A stretch of 64,000 nucleotides of DNA from Geomonas silvestris (GTDB lineage Bacteria; Desulfobacterota; Desulfuromonadia; Geobacterales; Geobacteraceae): NCBI RefSeq assembly GCF_014193515.1, contig NZ_BLXX01000004.1:186001-250000 (forward strand). Direction: 5' to 3'. Every line of letters begins with the position of its first letter. Positions within the stretch are counted from its first letter, which is position 1. Shown piece by piece: positions 47,675 through 57,952 of the stretch. The position numbers and the translations under genes are program-made. Below the pieces are notes generated by a model. It was not told where the DNA came from, made no database searches, and saw only the letters and a program-made list of their open reading frames with translations.

Positions 47675-49552
47675 TCACGCCCTCGTTACGACACCCCGCA
47701 CGGAGTTGCCGATGCCGGCGGCGTCGAGCCCGTAGCTCGCCCGCAGTTCGGCCTGCTCGCCCTGTTCTACGAAACTGTCCGGGTAGCCCAGGCGGGTGAC
47801 CGTGACGCCGGTCAGCTCCTCTTCCTCGAGAAGCTCCAGCACCGAGGTTCCAAAGCCCCCCTGCACGACGTTGTCCTCCACCGTGAAGAGTCGGCCGGTC
47901 CCGGCAAGTTTCAGGATCAGTTCGCGGTCCAGCGGCTTCACGAAGCGCACGTTCATCACGGCGACCTCGACCCCTTCCTTGGCCAGCAGATCAGCCGCCT
48001 CGAGAGCAGGCTGCACCATGGCCCCCACGGCAAGGATCGCCCCGTCTTTCCCCTGGCGCAAAAGCTCACCCTTGCCGACGGGGAGCGCCTTGAAGATCTG
48101 GTCGATGGGGACGCCGCAGCCGGAGCCGCGCGGGTAGCGTACCGCCGAGGGACCGGGAAGCTGCAGGCCGGTGTAGAGCATGTGCTGCAGTTCGTTCTCG
48201 TCCTTGGGGGCCATGACGGTGATCCCGGGGAGCAGGCGCAGGTAGGAGAGATCGAACACGCCGTGGTGGGTCGGGCCGTCGTTCCCCACCACGCCGGCGC
48301 GGTCGATGGCGAAGAGCACCGGCAGATCCTGCAGGCAGACGTCGTGGGCCAACTGGTCGTAGCCGCGCTGCAAAAACGAGGAGTAGAGCGCCACCACGGG
48401 CCTGAGCCCCTGGGCCGCGAGCCCCGCGGCGAAGGTGACGGCGTGCTGCTCGGCGATCCCCACGTCGAAGAAACGCTCCGGGTACTCCTTGCCGAACGGG
48501 GAGAGCCCGGTGCCGTCGGGCATGGCCGCGGTGACCGCGACGATCTTGTCGTTTTCCACGGCGAGCTTCTTCATGGTCTCGCCGAAGATGCCGGTGTAGG
48601 AGGCCGCGCCCCCTTTTCCCTTGAGCACCTTGCCGGTCTCGGGCTCGAAGGGACCCACCCCGTGGAACAAGGACGGGTTCGCCTCGGCGGCGGGATACCC
48701 CTTCCCCTTCTTGGTAAGAACGTGGATCAGCACCGCGTCGTCGAAGCGCTTGACGCTCTCCAGGGTGTCCAAAAGCTGCGGGATGTTGTGGCCGTCGATG
48801 GGACCTATGTACTCGAAGCCGAACGCCTCGAAGAGCATCCCCGGCGTGAAGAGCCCCTTGAGCGACTCCTCGGCGCGCTTGGCGACCTGCAGGGCGCTCT
48901 TGCCGAACTTGGGAAGCTTTTCCAGGAAGGCCTCGAGGTCCTTCTTGGCCTTGTGCACGAACTCCGAGGTGATGGTGCGCGACAAAAGGTTTGAGAGCGC
49001 CCCGACGTTCTCCGAGATGGACATCTCGTTGTCGTTGAGGATCACCACCAGGTCCTTGTTCAGGTGGCCGGCGTGGTTCAGCGCCTCGAAGGCGATGCCG
49101 CCGGTCATGGAACCGTCGCCGATCACCGCGAGCACCTTGTTGTGGCGCTCGCTCAGGTCGCGGGCCACGCCGAGGCCCAGCGCCGCGGAGATGGAGGTCG
49201 AGGAGTGCCCCACGTCGAAGACGTCGTGCAGCGATTCGGCGCGCTTGGGAAAACCGCTGATCCCCCCCAGGGTGCGCAGGGTGCCGAAGCTGTCGTTGCG
49301 GCCGGTCAGAAGCTTGTGGGCGTAGGCCTGGTGCCCGACGTCCCAGACGATCTTGTCCTCGGGGGAGTCGAAGACCCGGTGCAGCGCGATGGTGAGCTCC
49401 ACCACGCCGAGGCTGGGAGCCAGGTGTCCGCCGTTGGCGGCGCAGACCTCGATAATCCGGGCGCGCAGTTCGCCGGCCAACTGCTCCAGCTCGGCAAGGG
49501 AGAGCCCTTTGATCTGCGCGGGATCGGTAATGTGGTTCAGGATGCTCGGCAT
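47675..49552 (-). CDS. dxs: 1-deoxy-D-xylulose-5-phosphate synthase
   Basis: This 625-residue TPP enzyme has the TPP motif [15 protein letters not shown]...[11 protein letters not shown], the transketolase-type [17 protein letters not shown] and a C-terminal domain. It makes DXP, the first step of the MEP isoprenoid route and a precursor for thiamin and pyridoxal. An upstream open frame runs through ispA in the wrong phase; ATG 49552 overlaps the ispA TGA by one base and has AAAGGAAATC before it. It pairs functionally with ispA. Confidence 0.96.
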   Translation of the reverse strand: MPSILNHITDPAQIKGLSLAELEQLAGELRARIIEVCAANGGHLAPSLGVVELTIALHRVFDSPEDKIVWDVGHQAYAHKLLTGRNDSFGTLRTLGGISGFPKRAESLHDVFDVGHSSTSISAALGLGVARDLSERHNKVLAVIGDGSMTGGIAFEALNHAGHLNKDLVVILNDNEMSISENVGALSNLLSRTITSEFVHKAKKDLEAFLEKLPKFGKSALQVAKRAEESLKGLFTPGMLFEAFGFEYIGPIDGHNIPQLLDTLESVKRFDDAVLIHVLTKKGKGYPAAEANPSLFHGVGPFEPETGKVLKGKGGAASYTGIFGETMKKLAVENDKIVAVTAAMPDGTGLSPFGKEYPERFFDVGIAEQHAVTFAAGLAAQGLRPVVALYSSFLQRGYDQLAHDVCLQDLPVLFAIDRAGVVGNDGPTHHGVFDLSYLRLLPGITVMAPKDENELQHMLYTGLQLPGPSAVRYPRGSGCGVPIDQIFKALPVGKGELLRQGKDGAILAVGAMVQPALEAADLLAKEGVEVAVMNVRFVKPLDRELILKLAGTGRLFTVEDNVVQGGFGTSVLELLEEEELTGVTVTRLGYPDSFVEQGEQAELRASYGLDAAGIGNSVRGVVTRA

Positions 49553-50436
49553 CAAGATTTCCTTTTCACGATGTAGGAGGCGATCAGGCGCAGCGGCTCG
49601 GCCTTCTCGTCGAAGACGGAAAGCGCCTCGAGCGCCATGTCCACCAGTTCGGCGGCGCGCTGCTTGGAAGCCTCGAGCCCCATGAGCGCCGGGTAGGTCG
49701 CCTTGCCGCGCGCCTCGTCGCTGCCGGCGTCCTTGCCCAGCTCCTCGGTGGTCCCTTCCACGTCGAGGATGTCGTCGGCGATCTGGAAGGCGAGACCGAT
49801 CGCGTCGGCGTAGCGGGTCATCGCCTTCAGCTGGTCGGCACTGGCTCCCCCAAGGATCGCCCCTGCCCGTACCGAGGCGCGGATCAGGGCGCCGGTCTTG
49901 TGGGTGTGGATATAGGAGAGGGTGGCGAGGTCGATCTCCCCCTTCCCTTCGCTCTCCATGTCCACCACCTGGCCGCCCACCATGCCGCGCGAGCCCGAGG
50001 CGAAGGCGATCTCGTGGATCACCTTGAGCCGGGCAGCCGGGTCGCCGGCCTCGTCGCGGGAGAGCAGGATGAACGCCTCGGTGAGCAGGGCGTCGCCTGC
50101 CAGGATGGCGGTGGCCTCGCCGTACACCTTGTGGTTGGTCGGGTTGCCCCTGCGGAAGTCGTCGTCGTCCATGGCGGGCAGGTCGTCGTGGATGAGCGAA
50201 TAGGTGTGGATCATCTCCATGGCGCAGGCGGCGGGGAGCGCGGCTTTCAGCTCGCCCCCAACCGTCTCGCAGGCGGCCAGCATCAGCACCGGGCGGACCC
50301 TCTTGCCGCCGGCGAACACCGAGTAGCGCATGGAGCCGTGCAACGATGCGGGGAGTTCGGTTGCCTGCGGGAGGAAGCGATCCAGCGCCTCGTCGACGAT
50401 CTGGCATCTCTCGGTCAAATATGCTTTCAAGTCCAT
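49552..50436 (-). CDS. ispA: Polyprenyl (farnesyl/geranyl) diphosphate synthase
   Basis: This 294-residue prenyltransferase has the first aspartate-rich motif [15 protein letters not shown] (from residue 84) and the second DDILD (about 218-222). The family condenses IPP with allylic diphosphates; the two-residue insert in the first motif fits bacterial farnesyl diphosphate synthases. It sits between xseB and dxs, the common xseB-ispA-dxs order. Confidence 0.93.
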   Translation of the reverse strand: MDLKAYLTERCQIVDEALDRFLPQATELPASLHGSMRYSVFAGGKRVRPVLMLAACETVGGELKAALPAACAMEMIHTYSLIHDDLPAMDDDDFRRGNPTNHKVYGEATAILAGDALLTEAFILLSRDEAGDPAARLKVIHEIAFASGSRGMVGGQVVDMESEGKGEIDLATLSYIHTHKTGALIRASVRAGAILGGASADQLKAMTRYADAIGLAFQIADDILDVEGTTEELGKDAGSDEARGKATYPALMGLEASKQRAAELVDMALEALSVFDEKAEPLRLIASYIVKRKS

Positions 50437-50542
50437 GGATATCTCACTTAACTGGATTGGATTTTTGGTTCTCGTGACGGTCGGGGCAAGGGAATGAACT
50501 CAACGCACCGAGCTCATGTCGAGTCTACAGTTTTTAGTCGGT

Positions 50543-50770
50543 TTAATCTACTTCGTCGAACGGTTTGGTAACGAAGCTGCCGTCGCGCTGCTTGAGGAGC
50601 ACATCAACCCTACGTTCCGCTTCATTGAGTTTCTTGCTGCAGAATGCCGACTGCTTGACGCCCTCTTCAAAAGCCTTCAGCGACTCTTCCAACGAGAGGT
50701 CGCCAGTCTCGAGTTTTTTGACCACATCCTCGAGTTTTTTGAGAGCAGTTTCGAACTTTTCTCCTGCCAT
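50543..50770 (-). CDS. xseB: Exodeoxyribonuclease VII small subunit
   Basis: This 75-residue helical protein contains the XseB signature FETALKKLEDVVKKLETGDLSLEESLKAFEEGV. Several copies bind one XseA to make the single-strand-specific exonuclease VII. It lies 87 nt after xseA and upstream of ispA. Confidence 0.95.
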   Translation of the reverse strand: MAGEKFETALKKLEDVVKKLETGDLSLEESLKAFEEGVKQSAFCSKKLNEAERRVDVLLKQRDGSFVTKPFDEVD

Positions 50771-50857
50771 GGGGACCTCGCTTGAAAAAAATGAACGCCC
50801 ATTATACAGACTGTTCGCCCCGCGTCAAGGAAGTAGAGGCAGGGGGTGAGGCAGGGG

Positions 50858-52198
50858 CTAGGGGCTGGTCTCTTCCACTTTCAAGAACGCCGAGCCGGCG
50901 GCTAGGGTGAGTTCCAGGCGGTCGCCGGGAGCGAGGTCGCGGCTGTCGCGCACCACGGAGCGCTTTGGGAGCTTGCGGGCGATGCTGTAGCCGCGCCCCA
51001 GGACGGCGAGCGGGGAGACCGCGTTCAGGGTGCCGGAGGCAAAGCGCAGCCTCTCTCCCGCGCTCACGATGCGCCGGGTGATGGCGTGCTCCAGGCGCAG
51101 GGTGAGGTTACTGAGGCGCTCCTGGGTGCGGCGCAGGGTGAGTGCCGGGTTTTGCTGGTTGAGCCGCGCGGTCAAGCTGTCGATCCGCTCCTCCAGGTCC
51201 CCCAGGGTGAGGTCCATCTCGCGCCTCAAGCGCTGGTCCAGGGTATCGACGCGCTGGTTCAGGTGCCCAAGTATCCGGCTGGGATCGGCCACCAGGCGGG
51301 AGAGCGCGGCGACCCGGGAGCGGGTACCCTCCAACCGGCGCACCTGGGCGATCTGCAGCCGGTGCACCTGGGAGTCGAGCTCGGCGGTTAGCTCCTTCTT
51401 GCTGCGCACCACGAGCTCCGCCGCGGCTGACGGGGTGGCGGCCCTCAGGTCGGCCACGAAGTCCGAGATGGTGAAGTCTACCTCGTGCCCCACGGCCGAG
51501 ATGATCGGGATCTTGGAGCGGTGGATGGCGCGCGCCACCACCTCCTCGTTGAAGGCCCAAAGGTCCTCGAGCGAGCCGCCGCCGCGCCCGACGATAAGCA
51601 CGTCCAGGTTCCCCAGGCGGTTCAGGTCCTCGATGGCACCGGCGATTTCCTGCGCGGCCCCCTCCCCCTGTACCCGGACCGGGTTGATCAGGATCTCCAG
51701 GTTGGCGAAGCGGCGCCCGAGCACGGTGAGGATGTCGCGGATGGCGGCGCCGGTCGGGGAGGTGACCACGCCGATTCTTTGAGGGAGCTTGGGGATCTCG
51801 CGCTTGTGCAGCTCGGAGAAGAGCCCTTCACGGGCCAATTTCTCCTTGAGCTGGATGAAGGCCATCTGCAGCCCGCCGATCCCCTGCGGCTCCAGGTATT
51901 CGGCGACCAGCTGGTACTCGCCGCGCGGTTCGAACAGGGTGAGCCGGCCACGCACCAGGACCCGCATGCCGTCCTTGGGGACGAACTTCAGGGTCCGCGC
52001 CGCGGTGCGGAACATCACGCAGCGCAACTGGGCGCCGGCATCCTTCAGGGTGAAGTAGCAGTGTCCCGACTGGGGCGAGGCGAAATTGGAGATCTCCCCT
52101 TCCACCCAGACCTGGTCGAAATTTTCCTCAAGAAGGTCGCGGATGAGCGAGGTCAGAGCGCTGACGGTTAGGACGCGACGTTCGCGGAAAAGCTCCAT
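50858..52198 (-). CDS. xseA: Exodeoxyribonuclease VII large subunit
   Basis: This 446-residue protein has an N-terminal OB fold (about 1-100; [24 protein letters not shown]), the catalytic core ([66 protein letters not shown]) and a coiled-coil C-terminus. The open frame continues far upstream, but ATG 52198 after GGGGGAGAA begins the family N-terminus. Its start is divergent from the ParA-like gene. Confidence 0.95.
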   Translation of the reverse strand: MELFRERRVLTVSALTSLIRDLLEENFDQVWVEGEISNFASPQSGHCYFTLKDAGAQLRCVMFRTAARTLKFVPKDGMRVLVRGRLTLFEPRGEYQLVAEYLEPQGIGGLQMAFIQLKEKLAREGLFSELHKREIPKLPQRIGVVTSPTGAAIRDILTVLGRRFANLEILINPVRVQGEGAAQEIAGAIEDLNRLGNLDVLIVGRGGGSLEDLWAFNEEVVARAIHRSKIPIISAVGHEVDFTISDFVADLRAATPSAAAELVVRSKKELTAELDSQVHRLQIAQVRRLEGTRSRVAALSRLVADPSRILGHLNQRVDTLDQRLRREMDLTLGDLEERIDSLTARLNQQNPALTLRRTQERLSNLTLRLEHAITRRIVSAGERLRFASGTLNAVSPLAVLGRGYSIARKLPKRSVVRDSRDLAPGDRLELTLAAGSAFLKVEETSP

Positions 52199-52260
52199 TT
52201 CTCCCCCTTTTTGGCACGGCTCACCGTTTCTATCACGCCCCTCGGACGGTGTCAAACCGG

Positions 52261-52290
52261 TTGACCGGCGCGCGCTGTCGATGCTAGTAT
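52261..52290 (+). promoter_or_regulatory. Promoter implying a leaderless ParA-like mRNA
   Basis: TTGACC (52261-52266) and TAGTAT (52285-52290) are spaced by 18 nt. Initiation about 7 nt later falls at or next to ATG 52298. The earlier in-frame ATG 52289 overlaps the -10 box, so it cannot be on this transcript. Confidence 0.5.
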
Positions 52291-52297
52291 GCGCGCC

Positions 52298-53659
52298 ATG
52301 AAAAATTACCCGTACGTGATCACCGTCTCCTCGGAAAAAGGGGGGGTGGGCAAGACGACGCTGGCAACCAACCTGGCGATTTTCCTGAAAGCCCTCGACG
52401 AGAACCTGCCCGTCTCCATCTTCTCTTTCGACAACCACTTCACCATCGACAAGATGTTCGCCATCAAGGGGCAAAAGACCACCGGCAGCGTGGCCGACCT
52501 GCTCCTGGAGACCCCGGGGTGCGAGCTTTTGCATACCGGGCAGTTCGGGGTGAACTTCATTCCCTCCTCGACGGCGCTCCCGGATCTCAAGGGATCGCTC
52601 AAGGGACCGATGGTGCTGGCGCGCCTGCTGGCCAACTCCAACATCCCCGGCGTGCTCATCGTCGACACCCGTCCGGACCTCGACATCATGACCCAGAACG
52701 CGCTCTACGCGGCGGACCGGGTCTTCGTGCCGATCAAGGACATGGCCAGCATGGACAACTGCCGCAACATCTTCGAGCTCTTCGACCAGCGCGGCCTGGA
52801 CCGCAAGAGCCTCTCGCTGGTCCCCTGCCTGATCGACGAGCGCATCAAGTTCGACGGCCTGTTCAAGGACCAGAAGACGCTTTTGAAGGCGTTTGCCATC
52901 AACCGAGGCTACCGCTGCCTCGATACCTTCATCTCCAAGAGCCCCAAGGTCGAGAGCCTGAACACCAACCCGGAAGGCCGCATCTACCCGATCCTCACCC
53001 ACGGGCGCGGCACCGACGTCTACGGCCAGTTCACCGCACTCGGGCAGACCGCGCTGGAGGAGTTCTACGGCACCAACGAACCGCGTTCGCTCCTGTTCGA
53101 CAAGTGGCTGACCGAAGAGGACACCCGCAAGAAGGAAGCCTACTTCGCCCGACTGACGGGCCTTAAGAGCGAGTGCCTTGCCTGCGGTGCCCAGCTCGAC
53201 AAGGAATCGCGGGTTTCCTACTACTGCGAGAGTTCCGACGGCGCCTCGAACGGCTTCATGGAGGCGGACTGCTTCGTCGAGTTCCTGATCCGGGCCGTCT
53301 TCAAGATCGACCGCGAGCTCCCGGCCGACGATCCGACCCGGCTCATGATCGCCCACACCGCGCAGGAATCCGTGTTCGTGCTGAACCCGGCCGACGTGGA
53401 GAACGGCATCCTCGACTTCCACCGCTTCGACCTGCGCGGCACCTCGCTTTTGAAGAAGCAGTACTCGATCGCGCTTCCGCCGGAGCGCGACGAGTTCACC
53501 GGACTTTTGCAGGGGAGCTTGGCCGGCTACGAGGGGAACCTGCGCGACGCCTTCTTGCTGGTGCACCCGGTAAACGGCGAAAGCCCGGAGGCGATCCTTC
53601 TGGACGAGAACTACCGCGAGCTGAACCGGCTGAAAAAGCGGATCGTGGCCCAGCTGTAG
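52298..53659 (+). CDS. ParA/MinD-type ATPase with a cysteine-containing C-terminal extension
   Basis: This 453-residue protein has a deviant Walker A ([17 protein letters not shown], both lysines present) and the switch segment [10 protein letters not shown], typical of ParA/MinD ATPases (about 1-270). After about residue 275 comes an extension of some 180 residues with CLACG and YYCES, perhaps a zinc site, and no family I recognise. No parB or parS is adjacent. It is a single gene with its own promoter and terminator. It may position a cellular structure; this is inference. No Shine-Dalgarno precedes the start. Confidence 0.75.
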   Translation: MKNYPYVITVSSEKGGVGKTTLATNLAIFLKALDENLPVSIFSFDNHFTIDKMFAIKGQKTTGSVADLLLETPGCELLHTGQFGVNFIPSSTALPDLKGSLKGPMVLARLLANSNIPGVLIVDTRPDLDIMTQNALYAADRVFVPIKDMASMDNCRNIFELFDQRGLDRKSLSLVPCLIDERIKFDGLFKDQKTLLKAFAINRGYRCLDTFISKSPKVESLNTNPEGRIYPILTHGRGTDVYGQFTALGQTALEEFYGTNEPRSLLFDKWLTEEDTRKKEAYFARLTGLKSECLACGAQLDKESRVSYYCESSDGASNGFMEADCFVEFLIRAVFKIDRELPADDPTRLMIAHTAQESVFVLNPADVENGILDFHRFDLRGTSLLKKQYSIALPPERDEFTGLLQGSLAGYEGNLRDAFLLVHPVNGESPEAILLDENYRELNRLKKRIVAQL

Positions 53660-53693
53660 ATTCGGCGGGCGGTTCGCATAGTGCCGCATACCT

Positions 53694-53730
53694 AAAAAGG
53701 CCTCCCGGCATCGAGCCGGGAGGCCTTTTT
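53694..53730. terminator. Bidirectional terminator between the ParA-like and YibQ-like genes
   Basis: A perfect 16-bp stem (AAAAAGGCCTCCCGGC and complement) with a 5-nt loop and flanking A/T runs separates the convergent genes. Confidence 0.95.
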
Positions 53731-53753
53731 GTTTGTGTATCCTCAACCTGCCT

Positions 53754-54710
53754 CTAGCTCGTGAGCGCCGAGGCGGGCACGAAGGTGATCCCCTCGCGGG
53801 CCAGTTGCGGCATGAGGGCCTTGAGAGCCCTGATCGTCGCCGGGTGCGGGTGGCAGATGGCGATGGCCGACCCTTTCTTGCGGGCAATGGAGACCGCCTG
53901 GGCCAACTGCTTGCCGATCAGCGCCTCGTCCTGCACGTTGTCCAGGAACACCTGGCGCGCCGCACAGCGGACCCCGAGGGCCTTCGCGGTACGCAGGCCG
54001 GCCGAGGCGGGCGAGGTCATCGAATCCACGAAGAACATCCCCTTCCCCTGCAAAACCTTCAAAACCACCTCCATCTTCTCGGCGCTCTGGGTGAACTGCG
54101 ACCCCATGTGGTTGTTGGCCCCGACGGCATGCGGCACCGTCCGGAAGTAGCTGTTCACCCGGTTCGCGATCTCGGCATCCGACATGGCAACCAGCACGCC
54201 TACTTTTTCCATGGGCTGGCGCGGGTACCCCTCCGGCTCCATCGGCATGTGCACCATCACCTCGCGCCCGGCCGCGTGGGCCTTTTCGGCAACCTCCCTG
54301 GCATGGGCGAGGCTCGGGATCACCGAAAAGGTGAGTGGCAGCTCGATGGAGAGCAGCGCCTGGAGTTCCTTAGGGCTCGCTCCCATGTCGTCGATGATGA
54401 TGGCTACCCTCCCCGGACCGCTTGTGTGCGGCAGCGCGGCCTGGTGCGGCTTGGCCGGCTTGCTCTCGGGGTGGGGCGCGTGCGAGCTGGAGAGCGCTTC
54501 GTGCCGGGTCTCGGGGCGCGGCGGGATCTTAACGCGCGCGGCCGGAAGGTCGGCCTTCCTAGCGGGAGGAACCTGCGTTTTGCGTCCGTGCTCGAGCAGA
54601 AACACTGCGGCGGCGATCACTACGGCTACGACGAGCAGCGCTACCAGGGGGCCCTTACCGCGTCCCGCCGGCGCCTTGCGTCTGTTGACTGCTTTACCTC
54701 TACGTGCCAA
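53754..54710 (-). CDS. Divergent polysaccharide deacetylase (YibQ-like)
   Basis: This is a 318-residue protein with an N-terminal membrane anchor (about 20-40), a basic/proline-rich spacer (about 45-95) and a PF04748 domain (about 97-318; [61 protein letters not shown]). E. coli yibQ lies beside envC; here it is 38 kb from the envC-like gene. The start is taken as TTG 54710, with GGGGAGG at 8 nt upstream; no ATG fits. Confidence 0.85.
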   Translation of the reverse strand: MARRGKAVNRRKAPAGRGKGPLVALLVVAVVIAAAVFLLEHGRKTQVPPARKADLPAARVKIPPRPETRHEALSSSHAPHPESKPAKPHQAALPHTSGPGRVAIIIDDMGASPKELQALLSIELPLTFSVIPSLAHAREVAEKAHAAGREVMVHMPMEPEGYPRQPMEKVGVLVAMSDAEIANRVNSYFRTVPHAVGANNHMGSQFTQSAEKMEVVLKVLQGKGMFFVDSMTSPASAGLRTAKALGVRCAARQVFLDNVQDEALIGKQLAQAVSIARKKGSAIAICHPHPATIRALKALMPQLAREGITFVPASALTS

Positions 54711-55105
54711 TCGGCAAACCTCCCCATCACACAACGTACGTGACTACCGGCTCTCCTTATAGAGGGACACGGCGTGCATCGTCTCATTGGGGTTATAAAG
54801 CGTTCGCCTCCGTTTTGACAACTGTTATTTGCTGACCAACTGGTCAGCGATTACTGTAATGCAAAAGGAAATCGGACAATTACATCCCTTGCAACGGTTC
54901 ATTTGGCGGTCACCTCGAGAACGGTGTAGGGGCGAATCATCATTCGTCCCTGCGCCTCATCTCCGGAAATTCCGCAAATTTAAAATTGATCGTTTCTAAT
55001 GCAAAAGCGGACGCTATACTTTTCCAGGACCTGAACCGGCTCCGACCGGGATTCCGACGCTTGACCTGCCGCTTCATGCGTTTAAAAGGGCATCGGAGGC
55101 ACACC
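54711..55105. other. Divergent intergenic region with palindromes
   Basis: It holds an 18-bp palindrome GCTGACCA-AC-TGGTCAGC (54832-54849), 11 nt after a TTGACA, and a repeat hairpin around 54925-54956 (AGGGGCGAAT against ATTCGTCCCT), a type common in Geobacter-like genomes. The palindrome is of TetR-operator form. No gene is seen. Confidence 0.5.
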
Positions 55106-56308
55106 ATGAATCCCCCCCTGCAGCGTAACCTCGTTTTTCGGCACCTGGAGAAACTCGTTCTGTTCGCGTTCCTTTTGCTGTGGACCGGCTGCGGCCGGCC
55201 GATCGCCGGCAAACACGCCGCCCCCATCCCGCTGCCCGCTCCGCCCCCCAGTCCATCGAGAACTGCGCCGCAACCGCTGCCGGCATCCCCCACACCGGCC
55301 CCGGCGCCGCCGGTGCAACCGGCTCCTCCCCAACCCAGCTTGGCGGTGGTCAAGGTCTTCTTTGCCACGGATCGGGCCCGCACCAGTAGCAGCGACCCCT
55401 ACAAGATGTTCTCGGCCAAGCGCGGCCCCTTGAGCTTTGGTTCCTGCGAAGTGGCCATTGTTTCCGACACCGCCGAAGCCGGCAAGGCTCAGGGGGCCGG
55501 CACGCCCCCGAAAGCTGCATCTAGGCCGGCCCTGCGCCGCGTGGTGGCGCGGGAGCGCGCGGAGCTCATGAACCAGCTGAGGGGGGCCCTCTCAAAGAGC
55601 GGGAAGCGGAACCTGCTCGTCTTCGTGCACGGCTACAACATCGGTTTCGCCGAGGCCGCCCGGCGCACCGTGCAACTGAACCAGGATCTCAACCTCGACG
55701 GCGTCGCGGCCTTTTTCAGTTGGCCCTCGAAGGGACGCAGCGACGCCTTCACCGCCGACGAATCGGACGTGGAATGGGCCCAACCCGATCTCAAGGAGTT
55801 CTTGAAAGAACTGACCCTAAAGGTACGGGCGAAAAACATCTACCTCATCGGCCATGGCATGGGGAACCGCGCACTCACCAAGGCCTTCATCTACCTGAAT
55901 TCGGAGCGCCCGGAGCTGGCCAAGCAGGTCCGCGAACTCGTCCTGGTGGCACCGGACCTGGACGCCGATCTCTTTCGAAGCGAAACAGCGCCAGCCCTCA
56001 CTGCCGCCTCAATCCGCACCACCATCTACGCCTCGTCGCGCGATCCGGCCCTCAAGGCGGCGCAGAAGTACCAGGACTACGTGCGGGCCGGCGACTCGGG
56101 CCCCAGCCAGCCGATCTACGAGGGGATCGACACCATCGACGCCTCGCGGGTCGACACCTCACTTGCGGCACAGGCCAAGGGGGAGCGTTCCTCGGTCCTA
56201 AGCGACCTGCACCGGCTCATCCATGACGGGAAAAAGGCCAACGAGCGCAGCGGGCTGCAGGCGGTGAACGACGTCTCCGGGCGCTATTGGCGCCTCAAGA
56301 AACGCTGA
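55106..56308 (+). CDS. DUF900-type alpha/beta hydrolase-fold lipoprotein lacking the nucleophile serine
   Basis: This 400-residue protein has a signal with a lipobox-like LLLWTGC (about Cys23), a proline-rich spacer (about 35-80), a segment VFFATDRAR typical of DUF900 (PF05990), and the hydrolase core with LLVFVHGYNIGFAEAARR, AAFFSWPSKG, and IGHGMGNRAL. In this family the elbow is usually HSMGN; here the serine codon is GGC, glycine. The acid in VLVAPDLDADLF is present. So it looks catalytically dead, perhaps binding a ligand. The start is ATG 55106, with GGAGG at 6 nt. Confidence 0.8.
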   Translation: MNPPLQRNLVFRHLEKLVLFAFLLLWTGCGRPIAGKHAAPIPLPAPPPSPSRTAPQPLPASPTPAPAPPVQPAPPQPSLAVVKVFFATDRARTSSSDPYKMFSAKRGPLSFGSCEVAIVSDTAEAGKAQGAGTPPKAASRPALRRVVARERAELMNQLRGALSKSGKRNLLVFVHGYNIGFAEAARRTVQLNQDLNLDGVAAFFSWPSKGRSDAFTADESDVEWAQPDLKEFLKELTLKVRAKNIYLIGHGMGNRALTKAFIYLNSERPELAKQVRELVLVAPDLDADLFRSETAPALTAASIRTTIYASSRDPALKAAQKYQDYVRAGDSGPSQPIYEGIDTIDASRVDTSLAAQAKGERSSVLSDLHRLIHDGKKANERSGLQAVNDVSGRYWRLKKR

Positions 56309-56378
56309 GGCAGTACTTCAGAAATGACAGGGGAAATTTCGATAATTGTGCAGATCCGCACTAAGGGAGGTTTGAGAC

Positions 56379-56576
56379 ATGCCACTTGTTCACGTCATCA
56401 TCGTACTCATCGTGGTCGGCGTCCTTTTGGGGCTCATCAACCGGTACATACCGATGGCCGGCTCGATCAAGTCGATCCTGAACGCGGTCGTCGTCATCGT
56501 CGTCGTGCTCTGGCTGCTCCAGGTCTTCGGGCTCTTGCACTACATCACCAGGATGCAGGTCGGCAAGGTGAAATGA
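56379..56576 (+). CDS. Thivi_2564-type small membrane protein
   Basis: This 65-residue protein has two membrane helices (about 4-22 and 33-52) and the segment INRYIPMAGSIKSILNAVVVIVVVLWLLQVFG, which I recognise as the Thivi_2564 family of small membrane proteins of unknown function. A GGGAGG ribosome site precedes the ATG. Its end overlaps the convergent diguanylate cyclase gene by 32 nt. Confidence 0.75.
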   Translation: MPLVHVIIVLIVVGVLLGLINRYIPMAGSIKSILNAVVVIVVVLWLLQVFGLLHYITRMQVGKVK

Positions 56577-57501
56577 CACCGGGTGCGGGTTCCGGGCCGA
56601 AGTTCGCCTCCACGCGGTTGCGCCCGTTGCGCTTGGCCCGGTACAGTGCCTGGTCCGCCGAGCGGATCAAATCGGCAGGCTGGCAACTGGCGTCGCTGCA
56701 GGTGGCGACGCCGAGGCTCAACGAGGTGGCGACGATCCCGTCGGGGGTATCGACCGGCTCACGACAGACGCTCAGGCGCAGCCGCTCCGCCAGGGCCTGG
56801 GCGCTCTCCGCACTGCAACCAGCCAGCACCACCAGGAACTCCTCGCCGCCGTAGCGCCCCACGCAATCATACGGTCGCATCCGGCCCTGCATCTTCTGGG
56901 CAACCGCTCGCAGCACCACATCCCCCGCCAGGTGACCATAGCGATCGTTCACCCCCTTGAAGTGGTCGATATCCGCCATGACCACGCTGACCGGTTGCCC
57001 GCTGCGCCGGGCGCGGGAGAGTTCGCGTGCCAGGCAGCCGACGATCTCCTCGTGATTCCACAGCCCCGTCAGCGGGTCTCGGGAGGCCTTCTCGCGCAGC
57101 ACCTCACGGGTCGTGATCAGCTGGTCCTGCAACTCGACGATCCTCCGGCCGGCACGCAGCCGAACCTGCAGTTCGTTCACGTTGAACGGCTTGGTGAGGT
57201 AGTCGTCGGCACCGGCGTCCATGCCGGTACAGAGGTTCTCTTCGCCGGTTAAGGCGGTCAACAGGATGATATAGGTGTACTGGTCGCAAGACCCCCGGCG
57301 CATCCTGCGGCAAAGCTCCAGGCCGTCCATGCCGGGCATCATCCAGTCCACAAGGGCGAGCCGGGGCGCCTCCGAGGACTGCAGCACCTGCCAGGCCTCG
57401 CTCCCGTCCCGGGCCTCCACCACGTCGAACCCCCAGCGCCCCAAGTGGACCTCCAACAAGCGCCGGGTGACGGCATCGTCCTCCGCGACCAGAATCTGCA
57501 T
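56545..57501 (-). CDS. Response regulator with diguanylate cyclase (GGDEF) output
   Basis: This 318-residue protein has a receiver (about 1-120; Asp52 phosphorylation site, Lys104) joined by a helix to a GGDEF domain (about 130-300). The active site reads GGEEF (218-222), so it should make cyclic di-GMP, and an RPYD inhibitory site lies five residues upstream (209-212), so product inhibition is expected. No partner kinase is adjacent; the membrane sensor beginning at 62.9 kb is a distant candidate. Confidence 0.92.
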   Translation of the reverse strand: MQILVAEDDAVTRRLLEVHLGRWGFDVVEARDGSEAWQVLQSSEAPRLALVDWMMPGMDGLELCRRMRRGSCDQYTYIILLTALTGEENLCTGMDAGADDYLTKPFNVNELQVRLRAGRRIVELQDQLITTREVLREKASRDPLTGLWNHEEIVGCLARELSRARRSGQPVSVVMADIDHFKGVNDRYGHLAGDVVLRAVAQKMQGRMRPYDCVGRYGGEEFLVVLAGCSAESAQALAERLRLSVCREPVDTPDGIVATSLSLGVATCSDASCQPADLIRSADQALYRAKRNGRNRVEANFGPEPAPGVISPCRPASW

Positions 57502-57952
57502 TACCCCTCCCTCTCCAGCCCCTCGGCAACTAGCTGCGGCGACTGCCGCCTGGCTGTCAAACGCCCTACCGAATCCTGGACTGTTACTCTATCTATCTTC
57601 GGCAACTTGCGTCAAAACTTGACCGCCTTTACATGACATTTTCGGCAGTTACCGTTTCTGACAGAGCTTCACGTACATTGCTCACGGTATAACGTGCTGT
57701 CCTTAATCTTCACGTATACGCTTGCGCCCCTCACTGTCAGATGCAGCCCTGAAAAACTGTGTTAGTCTTAGTGCTCAGTGCGGTGCGGACCTCTCTACTT
57801 TCCTCAAGACACTCCCGGCATTGGGTGGCAGCAACTCCGACACCTCACAAGAGTCGGCCACCTCTCATTCTCATCCATGCTCCACGTGTCCTAGTCCAAT
57901 CATCATTTTGAACAGCTGCATTGCACGCATCTTTTATGACGGAGACCTTTAC
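57502..57952. other. Non-coding region between the diguanylate cyclase and the globin sensor
   Basis: These 451 bases hold a GTCAA-AAC-TTGAC inverted repeat (57611-57623) near the start region of the cyclase promoter and a CACGT/ACGTG pair around 57672-57697. The frame of the globin gene stays open upstream, but the sequence lacks coding character. Confidence 0.5.

Noticed and set aside
49552-50407. Long N-terminal extension of dxs through ispA
   Set aside because: The extension is ispA read in the wrong phase; the dxs family N-terminus and ribosome site are at 49552.
52199-53887. Long N-terminal extension of xseA
   Set aside because: It is antisense to the ParA-like gene; the XseA OB-fold begins at 52198 after a good ribosome site.
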